The notes: generated from the sequence alone by a model not told the origin. 64,000 nucleotides of DNA from Streptomyces sp. NBC_01268 (GCF_036240795.1 NZ_CP108454.1:3534001-3598000); one strand, 5' to 3'; counted from the stretch's first letter, positions 42,978 to 51,122 are shown. Program-made: numbers and translations.

Positions 42978-43646
42978 ATGAACACGAGCCAGTCGCCCTT
43001 CATCGAGGCCCTGCGGTCATCCCGGGTCTGGGACACCGAGCTGCCCGCCTTCGACCCCGACGCCGCGCCCGCCGAGCCGCTCCCGCTCTTCCACGAGTGG
43101 TTCGTCTCCGCCGTGGCGGCCAAGGCCGTGGAGCCGCACACCATGGCGCTCGCGAGCGTCGACGCGGACGGGCGGCCGGACGTGCGGATCGTGATGCTGC
43201 ACGACGCCGACGGGCGCGGCTGGCACTTCGCCTCGCACGCGGGCAGCGCCAAGGGCCGTCAGCTCGCCGCGCGGCCCGAGGCGGCGCTCACCTTCTACTG
43301 GCCGGTCCAGGGCCGCCAGGTCCGGGTCCGGGGCCGGGTCTCCACCGGGACGCCCGAGGAGGCGTACGCCGACCTCCACGCCCGCACCCCCGGCGCTCTC
43401 GCCTCCGCCCTCGTGGGGCACCAGAGCGAGGTGCTGGACTCGACGCGGACCCTCGCCGAGGCGAGCGCCGCCGCCTGGGAGCGGGCCGTGCGGGAGCCGG
43501 AGGCCGAGGCGCCGAGCTGGACGCTGTACGTGGTCGAGCCGTCCGCGGTGGAGTTCTTCCAGGGCGACGAGCGACGGCGGCACGTCCGGCTCCGGTACCG
43601 GCGGGCGGCGGGCGGCGGCTGGGAGCGGGAGCTGCTCTGGCCCTGA
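42978..43646 (+). CDS. Pyridoxamine 5'-phosphate oxidase (PdxH)-like flavoprotein
   Basis: 222 residues from ATG 42978 (MNTSQSPFIEALRSS); two in-frame ATGs at 42966 and 42969 would add four residues. PNPOx split-barrel features: FHEWFVSAVAAKAVEPHTMALASVDADGRP then RIVMLHDADGRGWHFASHAGSAKGRQL (FMN-binding strand), TFYWPVQGRQVRVRG, and the C-terminal VEFFQGDERRRHVRLRYRR. True PdxH makes pyridoxal 5'-phosphate; this could be PdxH or a close FMN/F420 relative with another substrate. It follows the propeller gene by 41 nt. Confidence 0.85.
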   Translation: MNTSQSPFIEALRSSRVWDTELPAFDPDAAPAEPLPLFHEWFVSAVAAKAVEPHTMALASVDADGRPDVRIVMLHDADGRGWHFASHAGSAKGRQLAARPEAALTFYWPVQGRQVRVRGRVSTGTPEEAYADLHARTPGALASALVGHQSEVLDSTRTLAEASAAAWERAVREPEAEAPSWTLYVVEPSAVEFFQGDERRRHVRLRYRRAAGGGWERELLWP

Positions 43647-43653
43647 CGGGGAC

Positions 43654-45525
43654 TCAGCCCTCGTACATCTCGTCGATCTCCCGGCCGAAGTCCCTCAGGA
43701 CCGCCCCCCGCTTCAGTTTCAGGGACGGCGTCAGGTGTCCGCCCGCCTGTGTCCACTCCCTCGTCAGGATCCGGAACGCGCGGATCGACTCGGCGCGCGA
43801 CACCAGCCGGTTGGCCTCGTCGACGGCGCGCTGGACGAGGGCGGTCAGCTCCTCGTCGCGGGCCAGCTCCCACAGGGCGAGGTGGTCCTTGTGCCGCATG
43901 TGCCGCCAGTGGAGCAGCCCGTCGTGGTCGAGGGTGATGAGCGCGGTGACGTACGGGCGGCCGTCGCCCAGGACCATGCACTGGGCGACGAGGGGGTGGG
44001 CGCGCAGCCAGTCCTCCAGCGGGGCGGGGGCGACGTTCTTGCCGGCGGAGGTGACGATGATGTCCTTCTTGCGGCCGGTGATGCGCAGATGGCCCTCGTC
44101 GTCGAGGGCGCCCAGGTCGCCGGTGGGGAACCAGCCCTCGTCGGTGTACGGCAGGGCGACCCCGCGCTGGGCGTCCCAGTAGCCGGCGAAGACGTGGCCG
44201 CCCTTGAGCCAGACCTCGCCGTCGTCGGCGATCCGCACGGCCGTGCCGGGCAGCGGGCGGCCCACGGTGCCGGGGCGGGGTCCGCCGAGCGGGGTGACGG
44301 TGGTGGCGGCGGTGGTCTCCGTCAGGCCGTACCCCTCGTAGACCTCGATGCCCGCCCCGGCGAAGAACTCGGCGAGCCGGGCGCCGAGCGCCGAGCCGCC
44401 GGAGATGACGTGCCGGACGCGCCCGCCGAGCGCGGCCCTGATGCGCCGGTAGACGAGCGGCTCGTAGAGGGCGCGGGCGGCGCGCAGACCCAGCGAGGGG
44501 CGGGGGTCGTGGCCGTAGCGTTCGGCGACGCGGGCGGCTCGGTCGAAGGCCGCGACGCGGCCCGCGCGTTCGGCGGTGGCGCGGGCGGTGTGGAAGACCT
44601 TCTCCAGGACGTACGGGATGGCGAGGAGGAAGGTCGGCCGGAAGGTGGCCAGGTCGGCGAGGAGTTCGTCGCTCTCGACGGACGGGGTGTGCCCGACCTT
44701 CACCCGGGCGCGGACGCAGCCGATGGCGACCATGCGGCCGAAGACGTGGGAGAGCGGGAGGAAGAGGAGGGTGGAGGCCGGTTCGTCGCTGAGCGCCTTG
44801 AAGACGGGGTGGAGCATGCCGACGGCGTTGTCGACCTCGGTGAGGAAGTTGCCGTGGGTGAGGGCGCAGCCCTTGGGGCGGCCGGTGGTACCCGAGGTGT
44901 AGACGAGGGTGGCGAGGGTCTCGGGGGTGAGCAGCCCGCGGCGGGCGGTGACGGCCTCGTCGGGGACGTGCGCGCCGGCCTTGCGCAGCTGGTCGACGGC
45001 GCCGGTGTCGAGCACCCAGAGCTGTCCCAGCGAGGGCAGTTGGCGCCGCTCGGCGGAGACCATCCGCGCCTGGTCCGGGTCCTCGACGACGCAGGCGGCG
45101 GCGCCGGAGTCCTGGAGGATCCAGCGGGTCTGGTACGCGGAGGAGGTGGGGTGGAGCGGGACGGTGATGAGTCCAGCCGCCCAGGCCGCGAAGTCGATGA
45201 GGGTCCACTCGTAGCGGGTGCGGGCCATCAGGGCGAGCCGGTCGCCGGGCCGCAGCCCCTGGGCGATGAGCCCCTTGGCGACGGAGTGCACCTCGGCCGC
45301 GAACGTGGCGGCGGTGACGTCGGCCCAGCCTCCGTCGGGCCGTCTGCGGGCGAAGAGCACGGCCGTCGGTTCCTCCCGGGCGGTGCCGTACGGGAGGTCG
45401 GCGAGCGAGCCGCGCCGTACGGGCGGGACGAGCGCGGGTACGGACGCCTCGCGCACGGTCCCGTCGACGCGGACCAGCGAGGGCGGTGCCGTGCTGCGGA
45501 AGACCGGCGACTCGGAGACGGGCAC
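43654..45525 (-). CDS. Long-chain acyl-CoA synthetase (AMP-binding)
   Basis: 623 residues from GTG 45525 (GAGGAG upstream). FadD15-type long-chain ligase: YTSGTTGRPKGCALTHGNFL, the long-chain-specific LFLPLSHVFGR insertion, EGYGLTETTAATTV, WFPTGDLGALDDEGHLRITGRKKDIIVTSAGKNVAP, and a C-terminal SLKLKRGAVLRDFG. Activates long-chain fatty acids for membrane lipid or beta-oxidation. Its upstream palindrome (TTACT-N4-AGTAA) differs from that of the FadD3-like ligase, pointing to a separate fatty-acid regulator. Confidence 0.9.
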   Translation of the reverse strand: MPVSESPVFRSTAPPSLVRVDGTVREASVPALVPPVRRGSLADLPYGTAREEPTAVLFARRRPDGGWADVTAATFAAEVHSVAKGLIAQGLRPGDRLALMARTRYEWTLIDFAAWAAGLITVPLHPTSSAYQTRWILQDSGAAACVVEDPDQARMVSAERRQLPSLGQLWVLDTGAVDQLRKAGAHVPDEAVTARRGLLTPETLATLVYTSGTTGRPKGCALTHGNFLTEVDNAVGMLHPVFKALSDEPASTLLFLPLSHVFGRMVAIGCVRARVKVGHTPSVESDELLADLATFRPTFLLAIPYVLEKVFHTARATAERAGRVAAFDRAARVAERYGHDPRPSLGLRAARALYEPLVYRRIRAALGGRVRHVISGGSALGARLAEFFAGAGIEVYEGYGLTETTAATTVTPLGGPRPGTVGRPLPGTAVRIADDGEVWLKGGHVFAGYWDAQRGVALPYTDEGWFPTGDLGALDDEGHLRITGRKKDIIVTSAGKNVAPAPLEDWLRAHPLVAQCMVLGDGRPYVTALITLDHDGLLHWRHMRHKDHLALWELARDEELTALVQRAVDEANRLVSRAESIRAFRILTREWTQAGGHLTPSLKLKRGAVLRDFGREIDEMYEG

Positions 45526-45563
45526 GTGCGGCTCCTCGGGGCGTCGAGAACCGGACAGTAACC

Positions 45564-45577
45564 TTACTTTCGAGTAA
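45564..45577. promoter_or_regulatory. Palindrome TTACTTTCGAGTAA upstream of the acyl-CoA synthetase
   Basis: Perfect TTACT-N4-AGTAA palindrome 39 nt upstream of the GTG start. Resembles operators of TetR-type fatty-acid regulators of actinobacteria; occurs once in the window. Confidence 0.6.
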
Positions 45578-45642
45578 ATCTAGGGCGCCGCAAGGGATTT
45601 GGACAGATCCGCGCGCACGCCGTTCGACCCCGGAACGCCGAA

Positions 45643-45683
45643 AGGGCGGCGTGCTCCGGCGTGTTGCCGGGGTACGCCGCCCT
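45643..45683 (-). terminator. Terminator of the ABC operon
   Basis: AGGGCGGCGT (45643-45652) pairs with ACGCCGCCCT (45674-45683); an inner CCGGC/GCCGG stem fills the loop. Leftward reading continues into CTTTCGG. It lies 45 nt after the ABC permease stop. Confidence 0.8.
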
Positions 45684-45728
45684 GGGGCGGGGCGCGGCGG
45701 TGACGCGATGCCGTCACGCCGGCGCCGT

Positions 45729-46520
45729 CTACCGGGGGTCCTGGCTGAACTTGGACGTCGACCAGAAGTAGCCGAGGACCGCCAGGCCGACGCACCAGGC
45801 CACCGCGAGCCAGCCGTCGGAGCCGATCTCGGTGCCGAGGAGCAGGCCGCGCAGGGTCTCGATGGCCGGGGTGAAGGGCTGGTACTCGGCGATCGGCTGG
45901 AACCAGCCGGGCATCGACTCGACCGGCGTGAACGCGCTGGACAGCAGCGGCAGCAGGATCAGCGGCATCGCGTTGTTGCTGGCGGCCTCGGCGTTCGGGC
46001 TGACCAGGCCCATGCCGACCGCGATCCAAGTGAGCGCCAGGGAGAAGAGCACGAGCAGTCCGAAGGCGGCCAGCCACTCCAGGGCGCCGGCGCCGGTGGA
46101 GCGGAAGCCGATGGCCACGGCGACGGCGCCGACCAGGACCACGCTGGCGACCGACTGCAGCACGCTGCCGACGACGTGTCCGACGAGCACCGACGGGCGG
46201 TGGATCGCCATCGTGCGGAAGCGGGCGATGATGCCCTCGGTCATGTCGTTGGAGACCGAGACGGCGGTCCCGATCGTGGTGCTGCCGATGGTCATCAGGA
46301 GCAGGCCCGGGACGATGTACGCGATGTACGCCGAGCGGTCCGGGACGCCGCCGCCGAGGCCCGCGCTCATCGTGTCGCCGAAGATGTAGACGAACAGCAG
46401 CAGGAGCATGATCGGGGTGAGCAGCAGGTTCAGCGTCAGCGACGGGTAGCGGCGCGCGTGGAGCAGGTTGCGGCGCAGCATCGTGGCCGAGTCGCGCACG
46501 GCGAGGGAGAGGGAGCTCAT
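45729..46520 (-). CDS. ABC-2 type transporter permease (DrrB-like)
   Basis: 263 residues from ATG 46520. Six hydrophobic segments in the ABC-2 pattern: NLLLTPIMLLLLFVYIFGD, YIAYIVPGLLLMTIGSTT, then SVLQSVASVVLVGAVAVAIG, ALEWLAAFGLLVLFSLALTW, MPLILLPLLSSAFTPVESMPGWFQPI and a terminal WLAVAWCVGLAVLG. The FTPVESMPGW loop is typical of DrrB-like drug/lipid exporters. Partner of the ATPase encoded 113 nt upstream. Cytoplasmic membrane. Confidence 0.9.
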   Translation of the reverse strand: MSSLSLAVRDSATMLRRNLLHARRYPSLTLNLLLTPIMLLLLFVYIFGDTMSAGLGGGVPDRSAYIAYIVPGLLLMTIGSTTIGTAVSVSNDMTEGIIARFRTMAIHRPSVLVGHVVGSVLQSVASVVLVGAVAVAIGFRSTGAGALEWLAAFGLLVLFSLALTWIAVGMGLVSPNAEAASNNAMPLILLPLLSSAFTPVESMPGWFQPIAEYQPFTPAIETLRGLLLGTEIGSDGWLAVAWCVGLAVLGYFWSTSKFSQDPR

Positions 46521-46535
46521 CGGACGTCCTCCTTG

Positions 46536-46565
46536 GACGGAACGGGGCGGGACGGAACGGGGCGG
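46536..46565. repeat. 15-bp perfect tandem repeat (two copies)
   Basis: GACGGAACGGGGCGG repeated head to tail (46536-46550, 46551-46565) between the ABC ATPase and permease genes; related GGAACGGG/GGGACGGG variants continue to about 46610. Confidence 0.7.
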
Positions 46566-46633
46566 AGCGGGGGCGTAGCCGGAACGGGCCGGAGGGGACG
46601 GGCCGGGACGGGCCCGGTCGACCGGCCGGCCGG

Positions 46634-47605
46634 TCAGGCGGAGCGGTCGCTCTGGGCCGGCAGCGTGGCGCCGGGGCCGGTCAGGGCGAAGAACACGTCG
46701 TCCAGGTCCGGGGTGTGCACGGTCAGTTCGGCGGCCTCGACGCCGGCCGAGTCCAGCCGGTCGAGCAGGACGCGCAGGGCGCGCTGGCTGCCGTCGCTGG
46801 GCGCCTGGAGGGTGAGCGACTCGTCGTCGGGCAGGACCTCGCCGAGGGCGAGGGCGGCGGCCCGGTAGGCGGCCGGGTCGGTGAAGCGCAGCCTGACGTG
46901 TCCGCCGGGGACGATCCGCTTCAGCTCCTCGGCGGTGCCCTCGGCCGCGATCCGGCCGTCGTTGAGGACGGCGATGCGGTCGGCGAGCTGGTCGGCCTCC
47001 TCCAGGTACTGGGTGGTGAGGAAGACGGTCACGCCGTCGGCGACGAGGCCGCGGATGATCTGCCACATGGTGTGCCGGGAGCGCGGGTCGAGGCCGGTGG
47101 TCGGCTCGTCGAGGAAGATGATCCGCGGGCCGCCGACCAGCGTCATCGCGATGTCCAGCCGCCGCTTCATGCCGCCGGAGTAGGTGGAGGCGGGCTTCTT
47201 CGCCGCCCCGGTGAGGTCGAAGCGCTCCAGGAGCTCCGCGGCGATCCGCCGGCCCTCGCGCTTGGGGAGGTGGTGCAGGTCGGCCATGAGGAGCATGTTC
47301 TCCTCGCCGGTGATCAGGCCGTCGACGGCGGAGAACTGCCCGGTGACGCCGATCGAGGCGCGGACCTTCTGGGGGTCGGACGCCAGGTCGTGGCCGCCGA
47401 TCCGGACGGTGCCGGTGCCCGCGTCGGCGGAGATGAGGGTGGAGAGGATCTTCACGGCGGTGGTCTTGCCGGCCCCGTTCGGGCCGAGCAGGGAGAAGAC
47501 CGTGCCTTCGGGGACGGCCAGGTCGACGCCGTCGAGGACCAGCTTGTCCCCGTAGGACTTGCGCAGCCCGTGCGCCGCGATGGCCAGGTCGGTGGTGCCG
47601 GTCAT
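46634..47605 (-). CDS. ABC transporter ATP-binding protein (DrrA-like)
   Basis: 323 residues from ATG 47605. Complete nucleotide-binding domain: Walker A GPNGAGKTT (41-49), Q-loop TGQFSAVD, signature YSGGMKRRLDIA, Walker B RIIFLDEPTTGLD and H-loop VFLTTQYLEEAD. The DrrA/NodI-type C-terminal ~80 residues (LTVHTPDLDDVFFAL) follow. With the permease it forms an exporter; the likely cargo is a drug, lipid or secondary metabolite. It lies 49 nt after the DUF4097 gene in the same direction. Confidence 0.92.
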   Translation of the reverse strand: MTGTTDLAIAAHGLRKSYGDKLVLDGVDLAVPEGTVFSLLGPNGAGKTTAVKILSTLISADAGTGTVRIGGHDLASDPQKVRASIGVTGQFSAVDGLITGEENMLLMADLHHLPKREGRRIAAELLERFDLTGAAKKPASTYSGGMKRRLDIAMTLVGGPRIIFLDEPTTGLDPRSRHTMWQIIRGLVADGVTVFLTTQYLEEADQLADRIAVLNDGRIAAEGTAEELKRIVPGGHVRLRFTDPAAYRAAALALGEVLPDDESLTLQAPSDGSQRALRVLLDRLDSAGVEAAELTVHTPDLDDVFFALTGPGATLPAQSDRSA

Positions 47606-47654
47606 GAGGGGTGCTCCTTCACGCTGCCGGGGAGGGGGTGGATGCCGGGGGTCG

Positions 47655-48326
47655 TCAGAGGCTGCGGGCGGTGATGTCGCCGTACGCGGTGGTGGCGCGG
47701 ATGTTCAGCTCGGCGGCGGCGCCCTCGGAGTTGCGGAGCGCGTTGTCGACGCGGCCGTAGGCCGTGCCGGCGTCGAGGGTGGCGGAGACCCCGCGGGCGG
47801 CGCCGATCTCGATGTCGCCCTTCTCGGTGCGGAGTTCGACCGCGCCGCGCAGGGCCTCGGCGACCTTGATGTCGCCCTGCCTGGTGCGGAGCTCGGCCGG
47901 GCCGCCGAGCCGGCCGACCGTGATGTGCCCGTCCTGGACGCCGATCCGGGCGCTCGCGGCCTCGTCCAGCGTGACCGGGCCCTGCGCGGTCTCGAGGACG
48001 ACGTCCCCGAGCGGTCCGGCGCCGTGCAGCTCGCCCGCGGCGACCTTGGCCTCGACGCGGGAGCCCGCCGGGAGCTGGACCGTCACCTCGACCTCGCCGG
48101 AGCTGCCGAGGACCTTGTGCTCGGCCTCGGGGGCCGCGATCCGCAGTACGCCGTCGGCGAAGACGACCTCGATCCGCTCGGCGGCCTTCACGTCGCGGCC
48201 CTTGGCGGCGTTCGCGGGGCGGACCTCGACGGTGGCGTCCCCGCGGTCGGCGGCGACGAGCCGGACGCGGCCGGCGGGGATGTTCAGGACGGTGGTGACG
48301 GGGGTGGTGGTGGCGAAGTTCTGCAT
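47655..48326 (-). CDS. DUF4097-family beta-strand repeat protein
   Basis: 223 residues from ATG 48326. No signal peptide; alternating short beta strands of the DUF4097 type (EVEVTVQLPAGSRVEAKVAAGELHG, GDVVLETAQGPVTLDEA, AELRTRQGDIKV, VELRTEKGDIEIGAA), which build a right-handed beta-solenoid or polymeric adhesin-like fold. Often coded beside regulators and ABC exporters in Streptomyces. First gene of the leftward operon DUF4097-ATPase-permease, opposite a two-HTH regulator. Function unknown; perhaps a cytoplasmic scaffold or sensor. Confidence 0.85.
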   Translation of the reverse strand: MQNFATTTPVTTVLNIPAGRVRLVAADRGDATVEVRPANAAKGRDVKAAERIEVVFADGVLRIAAPEAEHKVLGSSGEVEVTVQLPAGSRVEAKVAAGELHGAGPLGDVVLETAQGPVTLDEAASARIGVQDGHITVGRLGGPAELRTRQGDIKVAEALRGAVELRTEKGDIEIGAARGVSATLDAGTAYGRVDNALRNSEGAAAELNIRATTAYGDITARSL

Positions 48327-48383
48327 GACGTTCTCCTGTGGCTCTGCGGCTTGCCGTCGGCGTTTCCGACATCGGAAAAGCTA

Positions 48384-48505
48384 CGTTGCGTTCGAGATCC
48401 CATCAACACCTTCGTTGCATGGAAATGCGGTCTTCGCAGGTCAAAGCATTAAAATCGTTGCAACAGAGATGGATTTAACGCAACGTCAGCCGCGCCTGAC
48501 GTTGC
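48384..48505. promoter_or_regulatory. Cluster of CGTTGC sites between the DUF4097 operon and its regulator
   Basis: Five CGTTGC/GCAACG hexamers: 48384, 48413, 48456, 48480 (inverted) and 48500. One is embedded in GTTGCAAC (48457-48464). Two form a perfect 10-bp inverted repeat, GCAACGTCAG-N6-CTGACGTTGC (48480-48505). Probable operators of the divergent regulator for itself and the exporter operon. The region is AT-richer than average. Confidence 0.65.
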
Positions 48506-48576
48506 AATGAGAGTGGAGTGAACGCTATGCTGACCACATCAGGCAGCAGGAAAAGGGCACACAGAGGGAGAACGCG

Positions 48577-49383
48577 ATGCCGGGAGGCAGACTCACCCAG
48601 CAGGAACGTCAGCAGATCGCGCTGGGACTGGGCGACGGCCTCGCCTACGCGGAGATCGCCAGGCGGCTCGACCGCCCCACCTCGACCATCACGCGCGAGG
48701 TCATGCGCAACGGCGGCCCCACCTCCTACCGCGCCGACCTCGCCCAGCGCGCCACCGAGCGCCGCACCCATCAGCGCCGGCAGACCACGCCCAAGGGGCG
48801 CGGGGCGGCGCCGCAGACCCACGGGCGCGACCCCGAGGCCGTGCGGGAGTACGAGGAGACGTTCACGACCCTGCTCATGGCGCAGGGCCTGCCGAAGATG
48901 ATGGCCCGGGTCCTGATGGCCCTCTACACCAGCGACTCGGGCAGCCTCACCGCGTCCGAGCTCGCCCAGCACCTCCAGGTCAGCCCGGCGTCCGTCTCCA
49001 AGGCCATCACCTTCCTCGACGGCCAGGGGCTCGTCCGCCGGGAGCGCGACGAACGCCGCCGCGAGCGCTACACCGCCGACAACGACGTCTGGTACCACGG
49101 CACGATCGCCGGCGCCCGGGCCAACCTGCAGCTCGCCGAGACGGCGCGGCAGGGCATCGGCATCCTCGGCCCCGACACCCCGGCCGCCGCCCGTCTGGAG
49201 ACCATCGCCCGCTTCGTCGACTTCATCGGCGAGAGCCTGATGCGCGCCGCCGAGCAGGCCCGCGACATCCTCTACTCACAGCCGGGAACGGGCCCGGCCA
49301 CGGGCGAGGACCTGGGCGCGGCCCCGGACGCGTCCGGGGCGCGGGCGGACGGGGAGCCCGGCACCGGCTCCGAGCGCGCGTAG
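48577..49383 (+). CDS. Transcriptional regulator with IS30-type HTH plus MarR/GbsR-like winged helix
   Basis: 268 residues from ATG 48577 (AGGGAG upstream). Two DNA-binding modules: residues ~5-50 (LTQQERQQIALGLGDGLAYAEIARRLDRPTSTITREV) match the HTH of IS30-type transposases, and ~90-170 (EETFTTLLMAQGLPKMMARVLMALYT, LTASELAQHLQVSPASVSKAITFLDGQGLVRRERDERRRERY) form a MarR/GbsR winged helix. The C-terminal ~90 residues are helical plus a Gly/Asp tail. It is divergent from the DUF4097-ABC operon and probably represses it through the CGTTGC sites. There is no transposase catalytic domain. Confidence 0.88.
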   Translation: MPGGRLTQQERQQIALGLGDGLAYAEIARRLDRPTSTITREVMRNGGPTSYRADLAQRATERRTHQRRQTTPKGRGAAPQTHGRDPEAVREYEETFTTLLMAQGLPKMMARVLMALYTSDSGSLTASELAQHLQVSPASVSKAITFLDGQGLVRRERDERRRERYTADNDVWYHGTIAGARANLQLAETARQGIGILGPDTPAAARLETIARFVDFIGESLMRAAEQARDILYSQPGTGPATGEDLGAAPDASGARADGEPGTGSERA

Positions 49384-49464
49384 CCGGACGGCGACGGAGA
49401 AGCCGTGAGGCCCGTGCCCCCCTCCTCGGGGGCACGGGCCTCACGCATGCGGTACGGCGTGGCG

Positions 49465-50799
49465 TCAGGCCGCGACCGCGACCTTCGGCTCGGGCGCGCC
49501 GGCGTCGACCAGGTCGTCGACCGGGGAGGCCGAGGCCGACTCGTACGCGGCGAGGTCGAGGATCTTCTCGCGGGAGGCCACGAGGACCGGGACCAGGGCC
49601 TGGCCGGCGACGTTGGTGGCCGTGCGCATCATGTCCAGGATCGGGTCGATGGCCATCAGGAGGCCGACGCCCTCCAGCGGCAGGCCGAGGGTGGAGAGGG
49701 TCAGGGTCAGCATGACCGTCGCACCGGTGAGGCCGGCGGTGGCCGCCGAGCCGATGACCGAGACGAACGCGATCAGCAGGTACTCCTTGACGCCCAGCTG
49801 CACGTCGAAGATCTGCGCGATGAAGATCGCGGCGAGCGCCGGGTAGATCGCGGCGCAGCCGTCCATCTTCGTGGTGGCGCCGAACGGCACGGAGAAGGAG
49901 GCGTACTCCTTCGGGACGCCGAGGCGCTCGGTGACGCGCTGGGTGACCGGCATGGTGCCGACCGAGGAGCGGGAGACGAAGGCCAGCTGGATGGCGGGCC
50001 AGGCGCCCTTGTAGAACTGCAGCGGGTTCAGCTTGGCGACGGTCGCGAGGAGCAGCGGGTAGACGCCGAACAGGACCAGGGCGCAGCCGATGTAGACGTC
50101 GGCGGTGAACGTGGCGTACTTGCCGAGCAGGTCCCAGCCGTAGTTCACGATGGCCTTGCCGATGAGGCCGGCGGTGCCGATCGGGGCGAGCCGGATGACC
50201 CACCACAGGGCCTTCTGCAGCAGCTCCAGGATCGACTCGGAGAGCGAGAGGATCGGCTGGGCCTTGTCGCCCAGCTTCAGGGCGGCGATGCCGGCGACGG
50301 CGGCCATGAAGACGATCTGGAGGACGTTCAGCTCGGTGAACGGCGTGATGACGTCCGTCGGGATGATGCCGGTCAGGAAGTCGATCCAGCTGCCCTGGTG
50401 CTCGGGCAGCTTGCCGTCCTTCGGCGTGAGGCCGGTGCCGGCGCCGGGGTCGGTCAGCAGGCCGATCGCGAGGCCGATGCCGACCGCGATCAGCGAGGTG
50501 ATCATGAACCAGATCAGCGTCTGGGCGGCCAGCCGGGCCGCGTTGTTCACCTTGCGGAGGTTGGTGATCGACACCAGGATCGCGAAGAAGACGAGCGGGG
50601 CGACGGCCAGCTTGAGCAGCTGGACGAAGATGCCGCCGACCTGGGTCAGGGTCTCCTTCAGCCAGCCGATGTCCTGACTGCGGGCGAGCCAGCCGAGCAG
50701 GACGCCGATGACGAGGCCGGCGACGATCTGGGCCCAGAACGGGACCTTGGGCATGCGGGACTTCGCCACGGGCGCGGACGAGGACGCGGACACGGACAC
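49465..50799 (-). CDS. Dicarboxylate/amino acid:cation symporter (DAACS family)
   Basis: 444 residues from GTG 50799, chosen because GGAG lies 7 nt upstream; GTG 50805 and ATG at MPKVPFW are alternatives. Glutamate-transporter fold: about eight helices plus re-entrant loops, with SRSSVGTMPVTQRV (hairpin HP1 serine motif), FSVPFGATTKMDGCAA and the C-terminal DPILDMMRTATNVAG (HP2/TM8, Asp and Asn ligands). Family members import dicarboxylates, glutamate or cystine (TcyP). The cysteine-rich leader ORF 95 nt upstream makes L-cystine or a sulfur compound an attractive substrate (inference). Confidence 0.88.
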   Translation of the reverse strand: MSVSASSSAPVAKSRMPKVPFWAQIVAGLVIGVLLGWLARSQDIGWLKETLTQVGGIFVQLLKLAVAPLVFFAILVSITNLRKVNNAARLAAQTLIWFMITSLIAVGIGLAIGLLTDPGAGTGLTPKDGKLPEHQGSWIDFLTGIIPTDVITPFTELNVLQIVFMAAVAGIAALKLGDKAQPILSLSESILELLQKALWWVIRLAPIGTAGLIGKAIVNYGWDLLGKYATFTADVYIGCALVLFGVYPLLLATVAKLNPLQFYKGAWPAIQLAFVSRSSVGTMPVTQRVTERLGVPKEYASFSVPFGATTKMDGCAAIYPALAAIFIAQIFDVQLGVKEYLLIAFVSVIGSAATAGLTGATVMLTLTLSTLGLPLEGVGLLMAIDPILDMMRTATNVAGQALVPVLVASREKILDLAAYESASASPVDDLVDAGAPEPKVAVAA

Positions 50800-50806
50800 G
50801 GACACA

Positions 50807-50874
50807 CTCCAGCGGTGCGTATCGGGAAATACGGGACGGGGGTGCGGCACCCGCGCGCGAAGCGCGGACCGCTG
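50807..50874 (-). promoter_or_regulatory. Putative translational attenuator over the symporter ribosome-binding site
   Basis: Read leftward: CAGCGGT (plus 50868-50874) can pair with ACCGCTG (plus 50810-50816), which abuts the GGAG (50807-50810) of the symporter. Two local hairpins (CCGCGC/GCGCGG and GGGTG/CACCC) fill the loop. Ribosome stalling at the leader stop (50894) could expose or mask the site. Confidence 0.55.
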
Positions 50875-50893
50875 CATGATGCCGGGATCGGAC

Positions 50894-51034
50894 CTAGCGG
50901 CAACAGACCGCGGACAGACCGGGGGTCCCCCCTGAACGAGCGCAGCCGAGTGATCGGGGGAGGCACAGATCGACGCGCAGGCGCGCCACGAGCGGGGTGC
51001 CCGCGGCATGGAGGAGGCGCACTGCTGTCTTCAT
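50894..51034 (-). CDS. Cysteine-rich leader peptide (46 residues)
   Basis: ATG at 51034 reads MKTAVRLLHAAG ... LRVDLCLPRSLGC ... SAVCCR then TAG at 50894, ending 95 nt before the DAACS symporter GTG. It contains four Cys, two adjacent at the end (CCR-stop), and an RVDLC core like the RRHVDLC pattern of the Streptomyces leader peptides found upstream of sulfur and cysteine genes. Length and position fit a cis-acting upstream ORF. The ORF is short, so the call rests on composition and position. Confidence 0.6.
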   Translation of the reverse strand: MKTAVRLLHAAGTPLVARLRVDLCLPRSLGCARSGGTPGLSAVCCR

Positions 51035-51056
51035 GCCGAACACGTTAACACTTGAA

Positions 51057-51073
51057 CTTTGAGATCCTCAAAG
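51057..51073. promoter_or_regulatory. Palindrome CTTTGAG-N3-CTCAAAG upstream of the leader/symporter unit
   Basis: A perfect 7-bp inverted repeat in an AT-rich stretch 23 nt upstream of the leader peptide ATG. Probably overlaps the promoter of the leader/symporter mRNA and may be an operator. Confidence 0.55.
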
Positions 51074-51122
51074 GGGTTCTTTGGGGGCAGGGATCGCCGT
51101 AGCGCCTTCGAAACGCAGAAAA

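Noticed and set aside
46521..46633. CRISPR-like or riboswitch repeats between the ABC genes
   Set aside because: Only two perfect 15-bp copies, without spacers; simple G-rich tandem repetition.
48480..48505. The inverted GTCAG/CTGAC in the DUF4097 promoter as a tenth regulon site
   Set aside because: Arm order and spacing are reversed (GTCAG-N6-CTGAC) and they belong to a longer GCAACGTCAG inverted repeat tied to the CGTTGC array.
48577..49383. Insertion-sequence remnant suggested by the IS30-type HTH
   Set aside because: No transposase catalytic domain or terminal inverted repeats; the HTH is fused to an intact winged-helix regulator in a divergent operon arrangement.
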